Part shown: piece by piece, positions 25,479 to 34,700 of the stretch
Numbering within the stretch: position 1 is the first letter of the stretch
Layout of the letters: every line of letters starts with the position of its first letter
NCBI RefSeq assembly: GCF_035189165.1
Contig: NZ_CP045246.1
Span: 1,364,001 to 1,428,000, forward strand
DNA length: 64,000 bases
Reading direction: 5' to 3'
Origin: Arthrobacter sp. JZ12
Lineage (GTDB): Bacteria; Actinomycetota; Actinomycetes; Actinomycetales; Micrococcaceae
Position numbers and translations under genes: made by a program
Notes under the pieces: model-generated
The model's database searches: none
What the model was told of the DNA's origin: nothing
Seen by the model: only the letters and a program-made list of their open reading frames with translations

Positions 25479-25509
25479 TCAACCTGAAGGTAAATGTTCG
25501 TCAGGTTGA
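25479..25509. promoter_or_regulatory. Perfect 9-bp inverted repeat in the ftsZ leader
   Basis: TCAACCTGA (25479-25487), 13-nt spacer, TCAGGTTGA (25501-25509), 75 bp before the ftsZ start and just after TTGACA (25461-25466) and TAACGT (25467-25472). It could be an operator or an RNA hairpin. The 194-bp ftsQ-ftsZ gap is the largest gap between rsmH and sepF, so ftsZ may have its own promoter here. Confidence 0.6.
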
Positions 25510-25583
25510 AGGTTGGAACCCCAGCCCTACAGACCAATCAGACAAAACCAACCAGCGCACAGATCGAACAAGGGACACAGGAC

Positions 25584-26786
25584 GTGGCAGCACCGCAGAA
25601 TTACTTGGCCGTCATCAAGGTCGTCGGCATCGGCGGCGGTGGCGTGAACGCCGTCAACCGGATGATCGAAGTTGGCCTGCGAGGCGTGGAGTTCATCGCG
25701 ATCAACACCGACGCGCAGGCCCTTCTCATGAGCGATGCTGACGTCAAGCTTGATGTCGGTCGTGAGCTTACCCGCGGACTCGGAGCCGGCGCTGATCCGG
25801 AGGTTGGCCGCAAGGCCGCAGAAGACCACGCGGAAGAAATTGAAGAGGTCCTCCGCGGCGCTGACATGGTATTCGTGACGGCCGGCGAGGGCGGCGGTAC
25901 CGGAACCGGCGGTGCGCCGGTTGTCGCGCGGATCGCGCGGTCCCTCGGAGCACTGACCATCGGTGTGGTCACCCGCCCGTTCACCTTCGAGGGCCGCCGT
26001 CGCTCCAACCAGGCAGAGAGCGGCATCGACACGCTGCGGGATGAAGTCGACACCCTCATCGTGATCCCTAATGATCGCCTCCTGTCGATCAGCGACCGCA
26101 ACGTCTCCATGCTGGACGCGTTCCGCTCGGCCGACCAGGTGCTGCTCTCGGGTGTCCAGGGTATTACCGACCTCATCACTACGCCGGGTCTGATCAACCT
26201 GGACTTCGCCGACGTGAAGTCCGTGATGCAGGGAGCTGGATCCGCGCTTATGGGCATCGGTTCGGCGCGGGGCGAGGACCGGGCGGTCAAGGCCGCCGAG
26301 CTTGCAATTGCCTCCCCGCTCCTCGAAGCCTCAATTGACGGTGCCCACGGAGTCCTGCTGTCCATTCAGGGCGGTTCCGATCTGGGTCTCTTCGAGATAA
26401 ACGAAGCCGCGCGATTGGTGCAGGAAGTTGCCCACCCCGAGGCCAACATCATCTTCGGTGCAGTGATCGACGACGCTCTCGGGGACGAGGCCCGTGTCAC
26501 CGTGATCGCCGCCGGGTTCGACCAGGTTGACGCCACCTCACAGCCGGCCGCCCCCGCAGCCAAGCCGGCAGCTGCACCGGCAATCGGCCGGGAGCAGCAG
26601 GTTCCCGCGCCGCAGACTGCGGCAGTAGGCGCCGGCTACGGCGGCTGGTCCCAGCACTCCTCCGGGGGTAGCCGCAACGACGTGCCAGGCGACGCCGGGT
26701 TCGACGTCGATCTGCCTGCGGTTGTCGAGCCGGACTATGCTGCCGGCCGCTCCGACGACCTGGACGTTCCCGACTTCCTGAAGTAA
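25584..26786 (+). CDS. ftsZ: Cell division GTPase FtsZ
   Basis: The tubulin homologue that forms the cytokinetic ring; 400 aa from GTG 25584. [18 protein letters not shown] binds nucleotide, [15 protein letters not shown] is the tubulin signature (GGGTGTG), and [11 protein letters not shown] contains the T7 catalytic loop. The long acidic/Ala-Pro linker ends in the conserved tip [10 protein letters not shown], which binds SepF and other partners. ATG 25494 is also in frame, but GTG 25584 gives the canonical actinobacterial N-terminus [20 protein letters not shown]. The 5' region holds an inverted repeat. Confidence 0.97.
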   Translation: MAAPQNYLAVIKVVGIGGGGVNAVNRMIEVGLRGVEFIAINTDAQALLMSDADVKLDVGRELTRGLGAGADPEVGRKAAEDHAEEIEEVLRGADMVFVTAGEGGGTGTGGAPVVARIARSLGALTIGVVTRPFTFEGRRRSNQAESGIDTLRDEVDTLIVIPNDRLLSISDRNVSMLDAFRSADQVLLSGVQGITDLITTPGLINLDFADVKSVMQGAGSALMGIGSARGEDRAVKAAELAIASPLLEASIDGAHGVLLSIQGGSDLGLFEINEAARLVQEVAHPEANIIFGAVIDDALGDEARVTVIAAGFDQVDATSQPAAPAAKPAAAPAIGREQQVPAPQTAAVGAGYGGWSQHSSGGSRNDVPGDAGFDVDLPAVVEPDYAAGRSDDLDVPDFLK

Positions 26787-26789
26787 CCG

Positions 26790-27503
26790 GTGTTCTTCTG
26801 GACGTCGACGGTGGCGCCGGGTGTCCGGGTGGCCTTCACCGATCGGACCGCGGGAAACCTCGCGACCCGCGTCGGTGACCACCCGGAGGCCGTCGCTCTC
26901 CACCGGAGGACGCTGGAAACTGCGCTTGGCGTTGCGCCCGGATCCCTGCGGTTCATGAAGCAGATTCATTCAACCACCGTGGCCGACGCCGGAGATGGGA
27001 CGCCGGAAGCAGATGCGCTGGTCAGCTCCGACGGATCGCTCCCACTCGCGGTGATGGTAGCGGACTGCGTACCTGTGATCCTTGTCGGGCAGAAAGGGAA
27101 CGGGGAACCGGTGACCGCCGCCGTGCATGCCGGAAGGCTCGGTGTCCAGGGCAATATTGTCGCCAGGACGGTTACCCGCATGCGCGAAGCCGGAGCAGTC
27201 TCCCTGTCGGCCTGGGTGGGTCCATCAATTTGCGGGCGTTGCTACGAGGTTCCCGCCGACATGCGGGAACAGGTGGTGCGCGAAGTTCCTGCCGCTTACG
27301 GCACCACCAGCTGGGGGGCGCCTTCGCTCGATTTGCCGGCCGGCGTCCGAAGCCAGCTGGAGGACGCAGGCGTGGAAGTGGGCTCCATCGCTGAGGGCAA
27401 CGACCTCTGCAGCCTCGAGAACGAGCGCCTGTTCTCGCACCGTGCTGTGCCCCAGGGTCGTCCGGAAGGCAGGATGGCCGGACTCGTGTGGTTCAGTGGC
27501 TGA
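26790..27503 (+). CDS. pgeF: Peptidoglycan editing factor, YfiH/laccase-domain family
   Basis: A 237-aa cytoplasmic protein of the PgeF (YfiH) family, in which E. coli PgeF removes L-Ser wrongly placed in the stem peptide. The metal-site residues are recognisable: His in MKQIHSTTV, Cys in MVADCVPVI, and His in AVHAGRLG. The last block usually reads VHAGWRG, so the Trp is missing here. GPSICGRCYEVP is also typical. It starts at GTG 26790, three bases after ftsZ, and overlaps yggS by 8 nt. The wall-synthesis neighbourhood supports the editing role over a polyphenol oxidase role. Confidence 0.88.
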   Translation: MFFWTSTVAPGVRVAFTDRTAGNLATRVGDHPEAVALHRRTLETALGVAPGSLRFMKQIHSTTVADAGDGTPEADALVSSDGSLPLAVMVADCVPVILVGQKGNGEPVTAAVHAGRLGVQGNIVARTVTRMREAGAVSLSAWVGPSICGRCYEVPADMREQVVREVPAAYGTTSWGAPSLDLPAGVRSQLEDAGVEVGSIAEGNDLCSLENERLFSHRAVPQGRPEGRMAGLVWFSG

Positions 27504-28248
27504 GGGATCGCAGCGGCGCGGGGAGCTCGAGGCGAATCTTCGGCGTGTCAACGAACGGATCGACGCGGCTATGGCGGCTTGCGGACGTACCGGCCGTCCA
27601 TCCCTCATCGTTGTGACCAAGTTCTTTCCGGCCAGCGACGTGCGGCTGCTCGCCGAACTCGGTGTCAGGGACGTCGGTGAGAACCGCGATCAGGAGGCTT
27701 CGGAAAAAGCATCCAGCGTTGGTGATCGCAGTCTGCGGTGGCATTTCATCGGACAACTCCAGTCCAACAAGGCACGGTCCGTGGTTTCATACGCGCATTC
27801 TGTTCATTCCGTTGACCGGATGGGTCTGGTTGATGCCCTCCAGAAGGCTGCACAGCGCGAGGCTGAACGCGGGGGAGCCGGGGAGGCGTCGGAGGAACTG
27901 CGGCCCCGGGAGCTCCTTGACTGCTTCGTTCAGGTGAACCTGGATCCGAATGCTGCCCCAGGTCGGGGCGGTGCGCGGCCGGAAGAAGTACAGGACCTGG
28001 CGGCCGCTATCGACGCAGCTCCTCACCTTCGCATAGCGGGGGTGATGGCCGTGGCCCCGCTTGGAGGTGTTGCCCGTGAGGCGTTCGGCCGCCTCGCGGA
28101 CATCTCGGCTGAGGTGAAGGCTCGATTTCCCGATGCCGCGGCGATTTCGGCCGGCATGAGCGGTGACCTTGAGGAAGCAGTGGCTGCCGGTGCGACACAC
28201 CTGCGTATCGGTTCAGATGTCCTCGGTGCCCGCCCTCCCGTGGGGTAG
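27496..28248 (+). CDS. yggS: Pyridoxal-phosphate homeostasis protein (YggS/PROSC family)
   Basis: A 250-aa single-domain PLP-binding TIM-barrel protein that buffers free pyridoxal phosphate; it has no known catalytic reaction. Lys in LIVVTKFFPASDVRLL is the predicted PLP Schiff-base residue, and DVGENRDQEASEKA, RWHFIGQLQSNKARSV and SAGMSGDLEEAVAAGATHLRIGSDVLGAR are signature segments. The variant FVQVNLD is normal, but an insertion (AQREAERGGAGEASEELRPREL) lengthens the middle. I choose GTG 27496, overlapping pgeF by 8 nt, because similarity begins there. Adjacent sepF is a usual partner gene. Confidence 0.92.
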   Translation: MAEGSQRRGELEANLRRVNERIDAAMAACGRTGRPSLIVVTKFFPASDVRLLAELGVRDVGENRDQEASEKASSVGDRSLRWHFIGQLQSNKARSVVSYAHSVHSVDRMGLVDALQKAAQREAERGGAGEASEELRPRELLDCFVQVNLDPNAAPGRGGARPEEVQDLAAAIDAAPHLRIAGVMAVAPLGGVAREAFGRLADISAEVKARFPDAAAISAGMSGDLEEAVAAGATHLRIGSDVLGARPPVG

Positions 28249-28348
28249 CGTCTGAGCTGTAACTGCGGGCGCTGAAAGGCGCTGATGGAATTACTTGCAC
28301 AAGACGCTGCACGACACCTCGCATGACGAAGGAATGACAGGAGCAACC

Positions 28349-28864
28349 ATGGCTGGCGCACTGCGCAAGACAATGATCTACCTTGGGCTCGCCGACGGTG
28401 ACGAGCACTACGAGCCCGAGCCCAAGACAGCAAACAGCAGGAATGAGGATTACTCCGTGGACTACGACCGTGACGAACGCCATGTCGAGGCCGCGCCTGT
28501 AACAAAGGCTGCTCCCGAGGAATACCGCGCTCCGGTCACCCCCATCAAGCGAGCACAGTCGGCTCGGGAGGATTCCGCGTCCCTCCGGCAGATCACCACG
28601 GTGCACCCGCGTTCGTACAACGATGCGAAAGTGATCGGTGAGAGCTTCCGTGACGGTATCCCGGTCATCATGAACGTCACCGACATGGGGGAATCCGACG
28701 CCAAGCGGCTGGTTGATTTCTCCGCAGGCCTGGTCTTCGGCCTGCACGGGTCGATCGAGCGCGTCACCAACAAGGTGTTCCTGCTCTCACCGTCCTACAT
28801 TGAGGTCCTCGGGGAAGACCAGAAGGCGAGCGACGGGCAGAGCAGTTTCTTCAATCAGAGCTGA
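28349..28864 (+). CDS. sepF: Cell division protein SepF
   Basis: A 171-aa FtsZ membrane anchor. [19 protein letters not shown] is the amphipathic N-terminal membrane-binding segment. An acidic linker follows (about 20-70), then the SepF core: [72 protein letters not shown]. Actinobacteria lack FtsA, so SepF provides the FtsZ tether. ATG 28349 has AGGAG 8 nt upstream and starts the conserved helix, while ATG 28295 does not. The 100 bp before it contain no other gene. Confidence 0.95.
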   Translation: MAGALRKTMIYLGLADGDEHYEPEPKTANSRNEDYSVDYDRDERHVEAAPVTKAAPEEYRAPVTPIKRAQSAREDSASLRQITTVHPRSYNDAKVIGESFRDGIPVIMNVTDMGESDAKRLVDFSAGLVFGLHGSIERVTNKVFLLSPSYIEVLGEDQKASDGQSSFFNQS

Positions 28865-28922
28865 CGCAGTTACTGTTATTGCTAACTGTTTCCCTTAGCT
28901 GCCAGAGGACTGGAACCCGCAC

Positions 28923-29216
28923 GTGAGCTTGGTCTTCGCCCTGATCTACCTGGTGCTGATGCTTTTCCAGCTGGCGCTGATCATTCGCATCGTCTACGAC
29001 GCGGTCCAGATGTTCGCCCGAAGCTGGCGGCCACGGAGGCTGGCCCTCGTGCTTGCTTCGCTGGTGTACGCGGTTACGGATCCGCCCATCAAGCTTTTCC
29101 GGCGACTGGTTCCCCCGCTTCGGCTCGGTGGTGTTGCGCTCGACCTCGCCTTCATTGTGGTCTTCCTCGCGGTTGCCATTTTGAAGTCGATCGTCGGCGG
29201 TCTCGCCGTCGGTTGA
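28923..29216 (+). CDS. yggT: YggT family membrane protein
   Basis: A 97-aa protein with two YggT-type hydrophobic segments: about 2-25 (LVFALIYLVLMLFQLALIIRIVYD) and about 70-95 (LGGVALDLAFIVVFLAVAIL). The loop has the family signature TDPPIKLFRRLVPPLRLGG. The molecular function is unknown. The gene is found between sepF and divIVA in many Gram-positives, which suggests a link to division-site or polar membrane organisation. GTG start 28923. Confidence 0.9.
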   Translation: MSLVFALIYLVLMLFQLALIIRIVYDAVQMFARSWRPRRLALVLASLVYAVTDPPIKLFRRLVPPLRLGGVALDLAFIVVFLAVAILKSIVGGLAVG

Positions 29217-29253
29217 GCCGGTTAGTTTTCGAGACCTAAAAGATATACGCTGA

Positions 29254-29271
29254 ATCACATATTGGTGTGAT
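29254..29271. promoter_or_regulatory. Inverted repeat upstream of divIVA
   Basis: ATCACA-N6-TGTGAT, perfect arms, about 95 bp before ATG 29366. A -10-like TACGCT lies just upstream (29246-29251), so the repeat would overlap the start of transcription. The half-sites face opposite to the CRP/GlxR consensus TGTGA-N6-TCACA. Confidence 0.45.
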
Positions 29272-29365
29272 GCAGGAGGGGACCTCCCCGAACACGTCCA
29301 CAAATCGGTACCGTTGTCAGGTCTGCTCGACAGGCCGCTTCGACTAATCCACATGAGGTGACCAG

Positions 29366-30028
29366 ATGGCCCTGACGCCAGAAGATGTTGTCAACAAGCG
29401 GTTTCAGCCCACCAAGTTCCGTGAGGGTTACGACCAGGACGAGGTGGACGACTTCCTCGACGAAATCGTCGTCGAACTTCGCCGCCTGAACCAGGAGAAC
29501 GACGACCTTCGCCGCCAGCTTTCCGAGGCGTCGTCCGGCACCGTGCAGAACACTGCCGTTCCGGCTCCGGTTGCTGCCAGCACCCAGACTGAAGAGGTGC
29601 GCGAGGAGAAGAAGCCGGAAGAGCCCAAGGTTGAGGCTCCGAAGGTTGAGGAGCGCCCGGCTCCTGCTCCTGCTCCCGCACCTGCCCCGGTTGCCAACCA
29701 GCATGCCGGAACCGCGGAATCGGCCGCCGGAGTCCTCGCCATGGCACAGAAGCTGCACGATGAGTACGTGAATGCAGGCGTCGAGCAGCGCGACAAGATC
29801 ATCGCCGAGGCGCAGATCGAGGCAAGCGGCCTCGTCAATGACGCCCAGGAGAAGAGCCGCAAGATTCTGGGCGCACTGGAGCAGCAGAAGGCCGTCCTCG
29901 AACGCAAGGTTGAGCAGCTCCGCAGCTTTGAGCGTGACTACCGCTCGCGGCTCAAGGCCTACATCGAAGGCCAGTTGCGTGACCTCGACTCCCGCGGTTC
30001 GCTGGCAGCCGAGACGGCTGACGCCTAG
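29366..30028 (+). CDS. divIVA: Polar growth protein DivIVA/Wag31
   Basis: A 220-aa coiled-coil scaffold that marks cell poles and directs apical wall growth in actinobacteria. MALTPEDVVNKRFQPTKFREGYDQDEVDDFLDEIVVELRRL is the DivIVA N-terminal membrane-binding domain plus first coiled coil. A Pro/Ala/Glu linker (about 60-110) is followed by a second coiled coil (LAMAQKLHDEYVNAGVEQRDKIIAEAQIEASGL...LERKVEQLRSFERDYRSRLKAYIEGQLRDL). Start ATG 29366 has GAGGTGACC upstream. A strong hairpin follows the gene. Phosphorylation by PASTA kinases is known for Wag31; no specific site is claimed here. Confidence 0.96.
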   Translation: MALTPEDVVNKRFQPTKFREGYDQDEVDDFLDEIVVELRRLNQENDDLRRQLSEASSGTVQNTAVPAPVAASTQTEEVREEKKPEEPKVEAPKVEERPAPAPAPAPAPVANQHAGTAESAAGVLAMAQKLHDEYVNAGVEQRDKIIAEAQIEASGLVNDAQEKSRKILGALEQQKAVLERKVEQLRSFERDYRSRLKAYIEGQLRDLDSRGSLAAETADA

Positions 30029-30045
30029 TCACCAGCCACGTTCAT

Positions 30046-30081
30046 GAGGCCAGCCACCGGTTTCTTCCGGTGGCTGGCCTC
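30046..30081 (+). terminator. Terminator hairpin after divIVA
   Basis: Perfect 15-bp stem (GAGGCCAGCCACCGG with its complement) and TTTCTT loop. No T-run follows, as is common in high-GC actinobacteria. Confidence 0.8.
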
Positions 30082-30143
30082 TGACGTACTCTGGAAGTGA
30101 GCCATCCTCGACGCCGATCCGGCGCAACACAACCGAAAGCACC

Positions 30144-30746
30144 ATGACCGAGCAACCGCCCGCATCCAGTCCGGACTCCGGCCGCGCACATGCGCGGCAC
30201 GGGAAGCGCATCGGGGCCCGTTATGCCCTGGTTCTTCTCACATGTACCGTGGTCGCCTACATCTTCGACCAGCTCACCAAGATCTGGGTTGTCTCGACCA
30301 TGGAAGAGGGTCAGATCACGGAGGTGTTTCCTCCGCTGCTGAGCTGGCACTTCATTCGAAACTCGGGTGCTGCTTTCTCGATCGGTACGGAGATCACCTG
30401 GGTCTTCACAATCATCATGGTCCTGGTCTCGGCGGCGATCATCACGCAGATCCGGAAGGTAGCTTCCTGGGGCTGGGCCGTTGCGCTCGGACTGGTGCTG
30501 GGCGGTGCGCTTGGAAATCTGACGGACAGGCTGTTCCGTGAGCCTGCGTTCGGCCAGGGCCATGTTGTCGATTTCATCGCGCTTCCAAACTTCGCCATCT
30601 TCAACATCGCGGACAGCGCGGTGGTCAGCGGTGTGGTTCTGATCTGCCTGCTCACCCTGCGCGGTGTGGGCCTGGACGGCAGGCGCAGCAACGAGGATGA
30701 AGCGGCCACCGACGGCGCCGGAGTGGACAATGACGAACGCCCCTAG
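30144..30746 (+). CDS. lspA: Lipoprotein signal peptidase (signal peptidase II)
   Basis: A 200-aa inner-membrane aspartyl protease that cleaves the signal peptide of diacylglyceryl-modified prolipoproteins. It has four hydrophobic helices and the family motifs [33 protein letters not shown] (first catalytic Asp) and [14 protein letters not shown] (second catalytic Asp), with GHVVDFI between. An acidic hydrophilic tail follows. The 3' end overlaps rluD by 17 nt. It starts a new unit after the divIVA terminator, with a possible TACTCT -10 at about 30087. Confidence 0.95.
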   Translation: MTEQPPASSPDSGRAHARHGKRIGARYALVLLTCTVVAYIFDQLTKIWVVSTMEEGQITEVFPPLLSWHFIRNSGAAFSIGTEITWVFTIIMVLVSAAIITQIRKVASWGWAVALGLVLGGALGNLTDRLFREPAFGQGHVVDFIALPNFAIFNIADSAVVSGVVLICLLTLRGVGLDGRRSNEDEAATDGAGVDNDERP

Positions 30747-31665
30747 CACCTTCGATGTCCCCGAGTCCGCTGCCGGCCAGCGGATGGATGCCGTCCTTGC
30801 CCAGTTGACCGGTGCGTCACGTTCTGCCGCGGCCGCTTGGTGCAGCGCCGGCTACGTGACCATGGACGGTGCTGCCGTGCAGAAGTCGGTGAAGGCCGTG
30901 GCTGGGAGCCGGCTTACCGTCGTCGTACCGGAAGAAGCCGACCCGCTGGCGATCGTGGCCGAGCCGGTCGACGGGATGGAAATCCTGCTCGACGACGAAG
31001 ATTTTGTAGTGATCGACAAGCCCGTAGGTGTGGCGGCGCATCCCTCACCGGGCTGGGTAGGCCCAACCGTCGTGGGCGCTTTGGCGGCCGCGGGCTACCG
31101 GATCTCCACGTCCGGGGCGCCCGAGCGGGTTGGCATTGTGCACCGGCTCGACGTCGGAACCTCCGGGGCCATGGTGGTCGCCAAGTCGGAGCACGCCTAC
31201 ACGGTCCTCAAGCAGGCTTTCCGTGAACGTACTGTGGAAAAGCAGTATCACGCCCTTGTGCAGGGTCTGCCGGATCCGCTCGAGGGCACCATCGACGCAC
31301 CGATCGGCCGTCATCCGGCTCATGACTGGAAATTCGCCGTTCTGGAGGATGGACGTCCATCCGTCACGCACTACTCGGTGGTCGAGGCCTTCGGAAAAGC
31401 GAGTCTGGTCAAGGTCCGGTTGGAAACCGGGCGGACGCACCAGATCCGCGTGCATTTTTCCGCGCTGCGCCACCCGTGCGCGGGCGACCTGACCTATGGG
31501 GCAGATCCGCGGCTCGCCGCAGAGCTCGGACTGACCCGGCAGTGGCTGCATGCGAGCCTCCTGTCGTTTGACCATCCCCGCAGCGGTGAGCGGGTGACGG
31601 TGGAGAGCAGGTTCCCCATGGACCTGCAGTACGCACTCGACGCCCTCGGCAGCGGGACGGTCTAG
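30730..31665 (+). CDS. rluD: RluD-family 23S rRNA pseudouridine synthase
   Basis: A 311-aa RluA-family pseudouridine synthase. Residues 1-75 form an S4 RNA-binding domain ([29 protein letters not shown]). The catalytic domain has [19 protein letters not shown] with the catalytic Asp in HRLD, then [11 protein letters not shown] and [21 protein letters not shown]. The position after lspA and the S4 domain fit RluD, which modifies helix 69 of 23S rRNA, but family members are hard to separate by sequence. ATG 30730 lies inside the end of lspA, and similarity starts right there. Confidence 0.9.
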   Translation: MTNAPSTFDVPESAAGQRMDAVLAQLTGASRSAAAAWCSAGYVTMDGAAVQKSVKAVAGSRLTVVVPEEADPLAIVAEPVDGMEILLDDEDFVVIDKPVGVAAHPSPGWVGPTVVGALAAAGYRISTSGAPERVGIVHRLDVGTSGAMVVAKSEHAYTVLKQAFRERTVEKQYHALVQGLPDPLEGTIDAPIGRHPAHDWKFAVLEDGRPSVTHYSVVEAFGKASLVKVRLETGRTHQIRVHFSALRHPCAGDLTYGADPRLAAELGLTRQWLHASLLSFDHPRSGERVTVESRFPMDLQYALDALGSGTV

Positions 31666-31712
31666 AGGGCGACACCCGGGTGTCCGGTCCGGATGCCGGG
31701 GGAGCTGCTCGG

Positions 31713-31718
31713 TAGAAT
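31713..31718 (+). promoter_or_regulatory. -10 element of a predicted leaderless dnaE transcript
   Basis: TAGAAT is followed by 6 nt and then GTG 31725. The spacing favours GTG 31725 over the TTG three bases earlier. Confidence 0.6.
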
Positions 31719-31724
31719 GGATTG

Positions 31725-34700
31725 GTGGTTTCCTCAGCTTCCCCCTCCCAGTTGTCCCAGGACTCCTTCGTCCATCTGCATAACCACACCGAGTATTCAA
31801 TGCTCGACGGCGCCGCTCGGCTGAACGACCTCTTCAGCCACACGGCTGAGCTCGGGATGAACGCGCTGGCCACCACGGACCACGGGTTCGTCTTCGGCGC
31901 CTTCGACTTCTGGAACAAGGCCCGCAACGCGGGCGTGAAGCCGATTGTCGGCGTCGAGGCTTATCTCACCCCAGGCACAGCGCGCGCCGACAAGACCCGT
32001 GTCCAGTGGGGCGGCGGCGGACGTGACGACGTTTCCGGTGCGGGCGCATACACGCACATGACCCTGTGGTCCGAAACCACCGAGGGAATGCACAACCTGT
32101 TCCGGATGTCCTCCCTGGCATCGCTGGAGGGCTACCTCTACAAGCCCCGCATGGACCGGGACCTGCTGCAGACCTACGGGAAGGGACTCATTGCCACCAC
32201 CGGCTGTCCCTCCGGTGAGGTGCAGACAAAGCTCCGGCTTGGTCTCTACCGGGAGGCCATGCAGGCCGCCTCGGATTTCCGGGACATCTTCGGCGCCGAC
32301 AACTTCTTCTGCGAGTTGATGGACCACGGCCTGGACATCGAAAGGAACGTCCAGGCGGACCTCCTGAAACTGGCCCGCGAGCTCGGACTTCCGCTGGTTG
32401 CCACCAACGACCTCCACTACACCCATGCCGAGGACGCGAAGGCGCATGCGGCGCTGCTGTGCGTGCAGTCCGGCTCCACGATGGCAGACCCAAAGCGGTT
32501 CAAGTTCGACGCCGACGAGTTCTACCTGAAGTCCCCGGCGGAGATGCGGGCCATTTTCCGCGACTATCCCGAGGCCTGCGACAACACGCTGCTCATCGCG
32601 GAGCGCTGCAACGTGGAGTTCAACACGAGCGCCAACTACATGCCGCGCTTTCCCGTCCCGGAGGGCGAGAACGAGCAGTCCTGGTTCGTCAAGGAAGTCG
32701 AGAAGGGACTGCACTACCGCTACCCGGACGGCATCCCGGACGACGTCCGCAAGCAGGCGGACTACGAGGTGGGCGTCATCTCGCAGATGGGCTTCCCGGG
32801 CTACTTCCTGGTGGTTGCCGACTTCATCAACTGGGCCAAGAACAACGGCATCCGCGTGGGACCAGGCCGTGGCTCCGGCGCCGGCTCCATGGCCGCCTAC
32901 GCCATGCGCATCACCGACCTGGACCCGCTGCGGCACGGACTGATCTTCGAACGGTTCCTCAACCCGGACCGTGTGTCGATGCCCGACTTCGACGTCGACT
33001 TCGACGATCGCCGCCGCCCCGAGGTGATCCGATACGTCACCGAGAAGTACGGTGACGAGCGGGTGGCCATGATCGTCACCTACGGCACCATCAAGGCCAA
33101 GCAGGCGCTGAAGGACTCGTCCCGAGTGATGGGCTACCCGTTCTCCATGGGCGAGCGGCTGACCAAGGCTATGCCCCCGGACGTCATGGGCAAGGGCATC
33201 GCGCTTGCTGACGTCCACAACAAGGACGCCAAGCGCTACTCCGAGGCCGAGGAACTGCGGGAGCTGCTCAAGAGCGACCCGGACGCGCAGAAGGTGTTCG
33301 AAACGGCCCTGGGCCTCGAGGGACTGAAGCGGCAGTGGGGCGTTCACGCGGCCGGTGTGATCATGTCCTCCGAGCCGCTGATCGACATCATTCCGATCAT
33401 GCGCCGCGACCAGGACGGCCAGATCATCACGCAGTTCGACTATCCCACCTGTGAGGGCCTCGGCCTGATCAAGATGGACTTCCTCGGTCTGCGGAACCTG
33501 ACGATCATGACCGACGCAATTGAGAACATCAAGCTCAACCGCGACTTCGACCTGGACCTCGAGACCCTCCCGCTGGAGGACAAGGAGTCCTACGACCTCC
33601 TGGCACGCGGTGACACGCTGGGCGTGTTCCAGCTCGACGGCGGTCCCATGCGGTCGCTTCTGAAGCTGATGCGCCCGGACAACTTCGAAGACATTTCCGC
33701 TGTCATCGCGCTGTACCGTCCCGGGCCCATGGGTGCCAACTCGCACACCAACTACGCGCTGCGCAAGACGGGCGTCCAGGAGATCACTCCCATCCACCCG
33801 GAGCTGGCGGAACCCCTCGCCGAGATCCTGGACACAACCTACGGCCTGATCGTCTATCAGGAGCAGGTCATGGCGATCGCCCAGAAGGTCGCGGGCTACT
33901 CGCTCGGACAGGCGGATATCCTCCGCCGTGCGATGGGCAAGAAGAAGAAAGAGGAACTGGACAAGCAGTTCGCCGGCTTCTCGCAGGGCATGAAGGACAA
34001 CGGCTATTCTGACGCCGCCGTCAAGACCCTGTGGGACATCCTCCTTCCGTTCTCCGACTACGCGTTCAACAAGGCGCACTCCGCCGCATACGGTGTCGTC
34101 GCGTACTGGACCGCCTACCTGAAGGCCCACTTCCCGTCGGAGTACATGGCGGCATTGCTGACCAGCGTGGGCGACGACAAGGACAAACTCGCCCTGTACC
34201 TGAACGAGTGCCGCCGCATGGGCATCACGGTTCTGCCGCCGGACGTGAACGAATCGAGCGTCAACTTCACGCCAGTGGGCACGGATATCCGCTTCGGCAT
34301 GGGTGCAATCCGCAACGTCGGAGCTAACGTGGTCGGCGCCATGGTTTCAGCGAGGGAGGAGAAGGGCGCGTTCGAGTCGTTCTCCGACTTCCTGCAGAAG
34401 GTGCCTGCCGTGGTGTGCAACAAGCGCACCATCGAATCCTTGATCAAGGCGGGCGCATTCGATTCGCTCGGCCACCCGCGCCGTGCGCTGGCGATGATCC
34501 ACGAGGAAGCGGTGGACTCCGTCGTCGTGCTCAAGCGGAATGAGGCGGCCAACCAGTTCGACCTGTTCAGCGCCTTCGACGATCCCAGCGCCGGGACCGG
34601 ACTGTCAGTCGACGTTCCGGACCTGCCGGAGTGGGCAAAGAAGGACAAGTTGGCCTTCGAGCGCGACATGCTGGGGCTGTACGTTTCGGACCACCCGCTC

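Noticed and set aside
31672-31685. Perfect GACACCCGGGTGTC palindrome between rluD and dnaE
   Set aside because: A loop-less palindrome cannot form a normal terminator hairpin and it is too short to call an operator in GC-rich DNA.
31797-34130. 777-codon minus-strand open frame opposite dnaE
   Set aside because: Composition follows the dnaE codon pattern read backwards, there is no recognisable domain, and dnaE on the plus strand is certain. High-GC genes often leave long antisense frames open.
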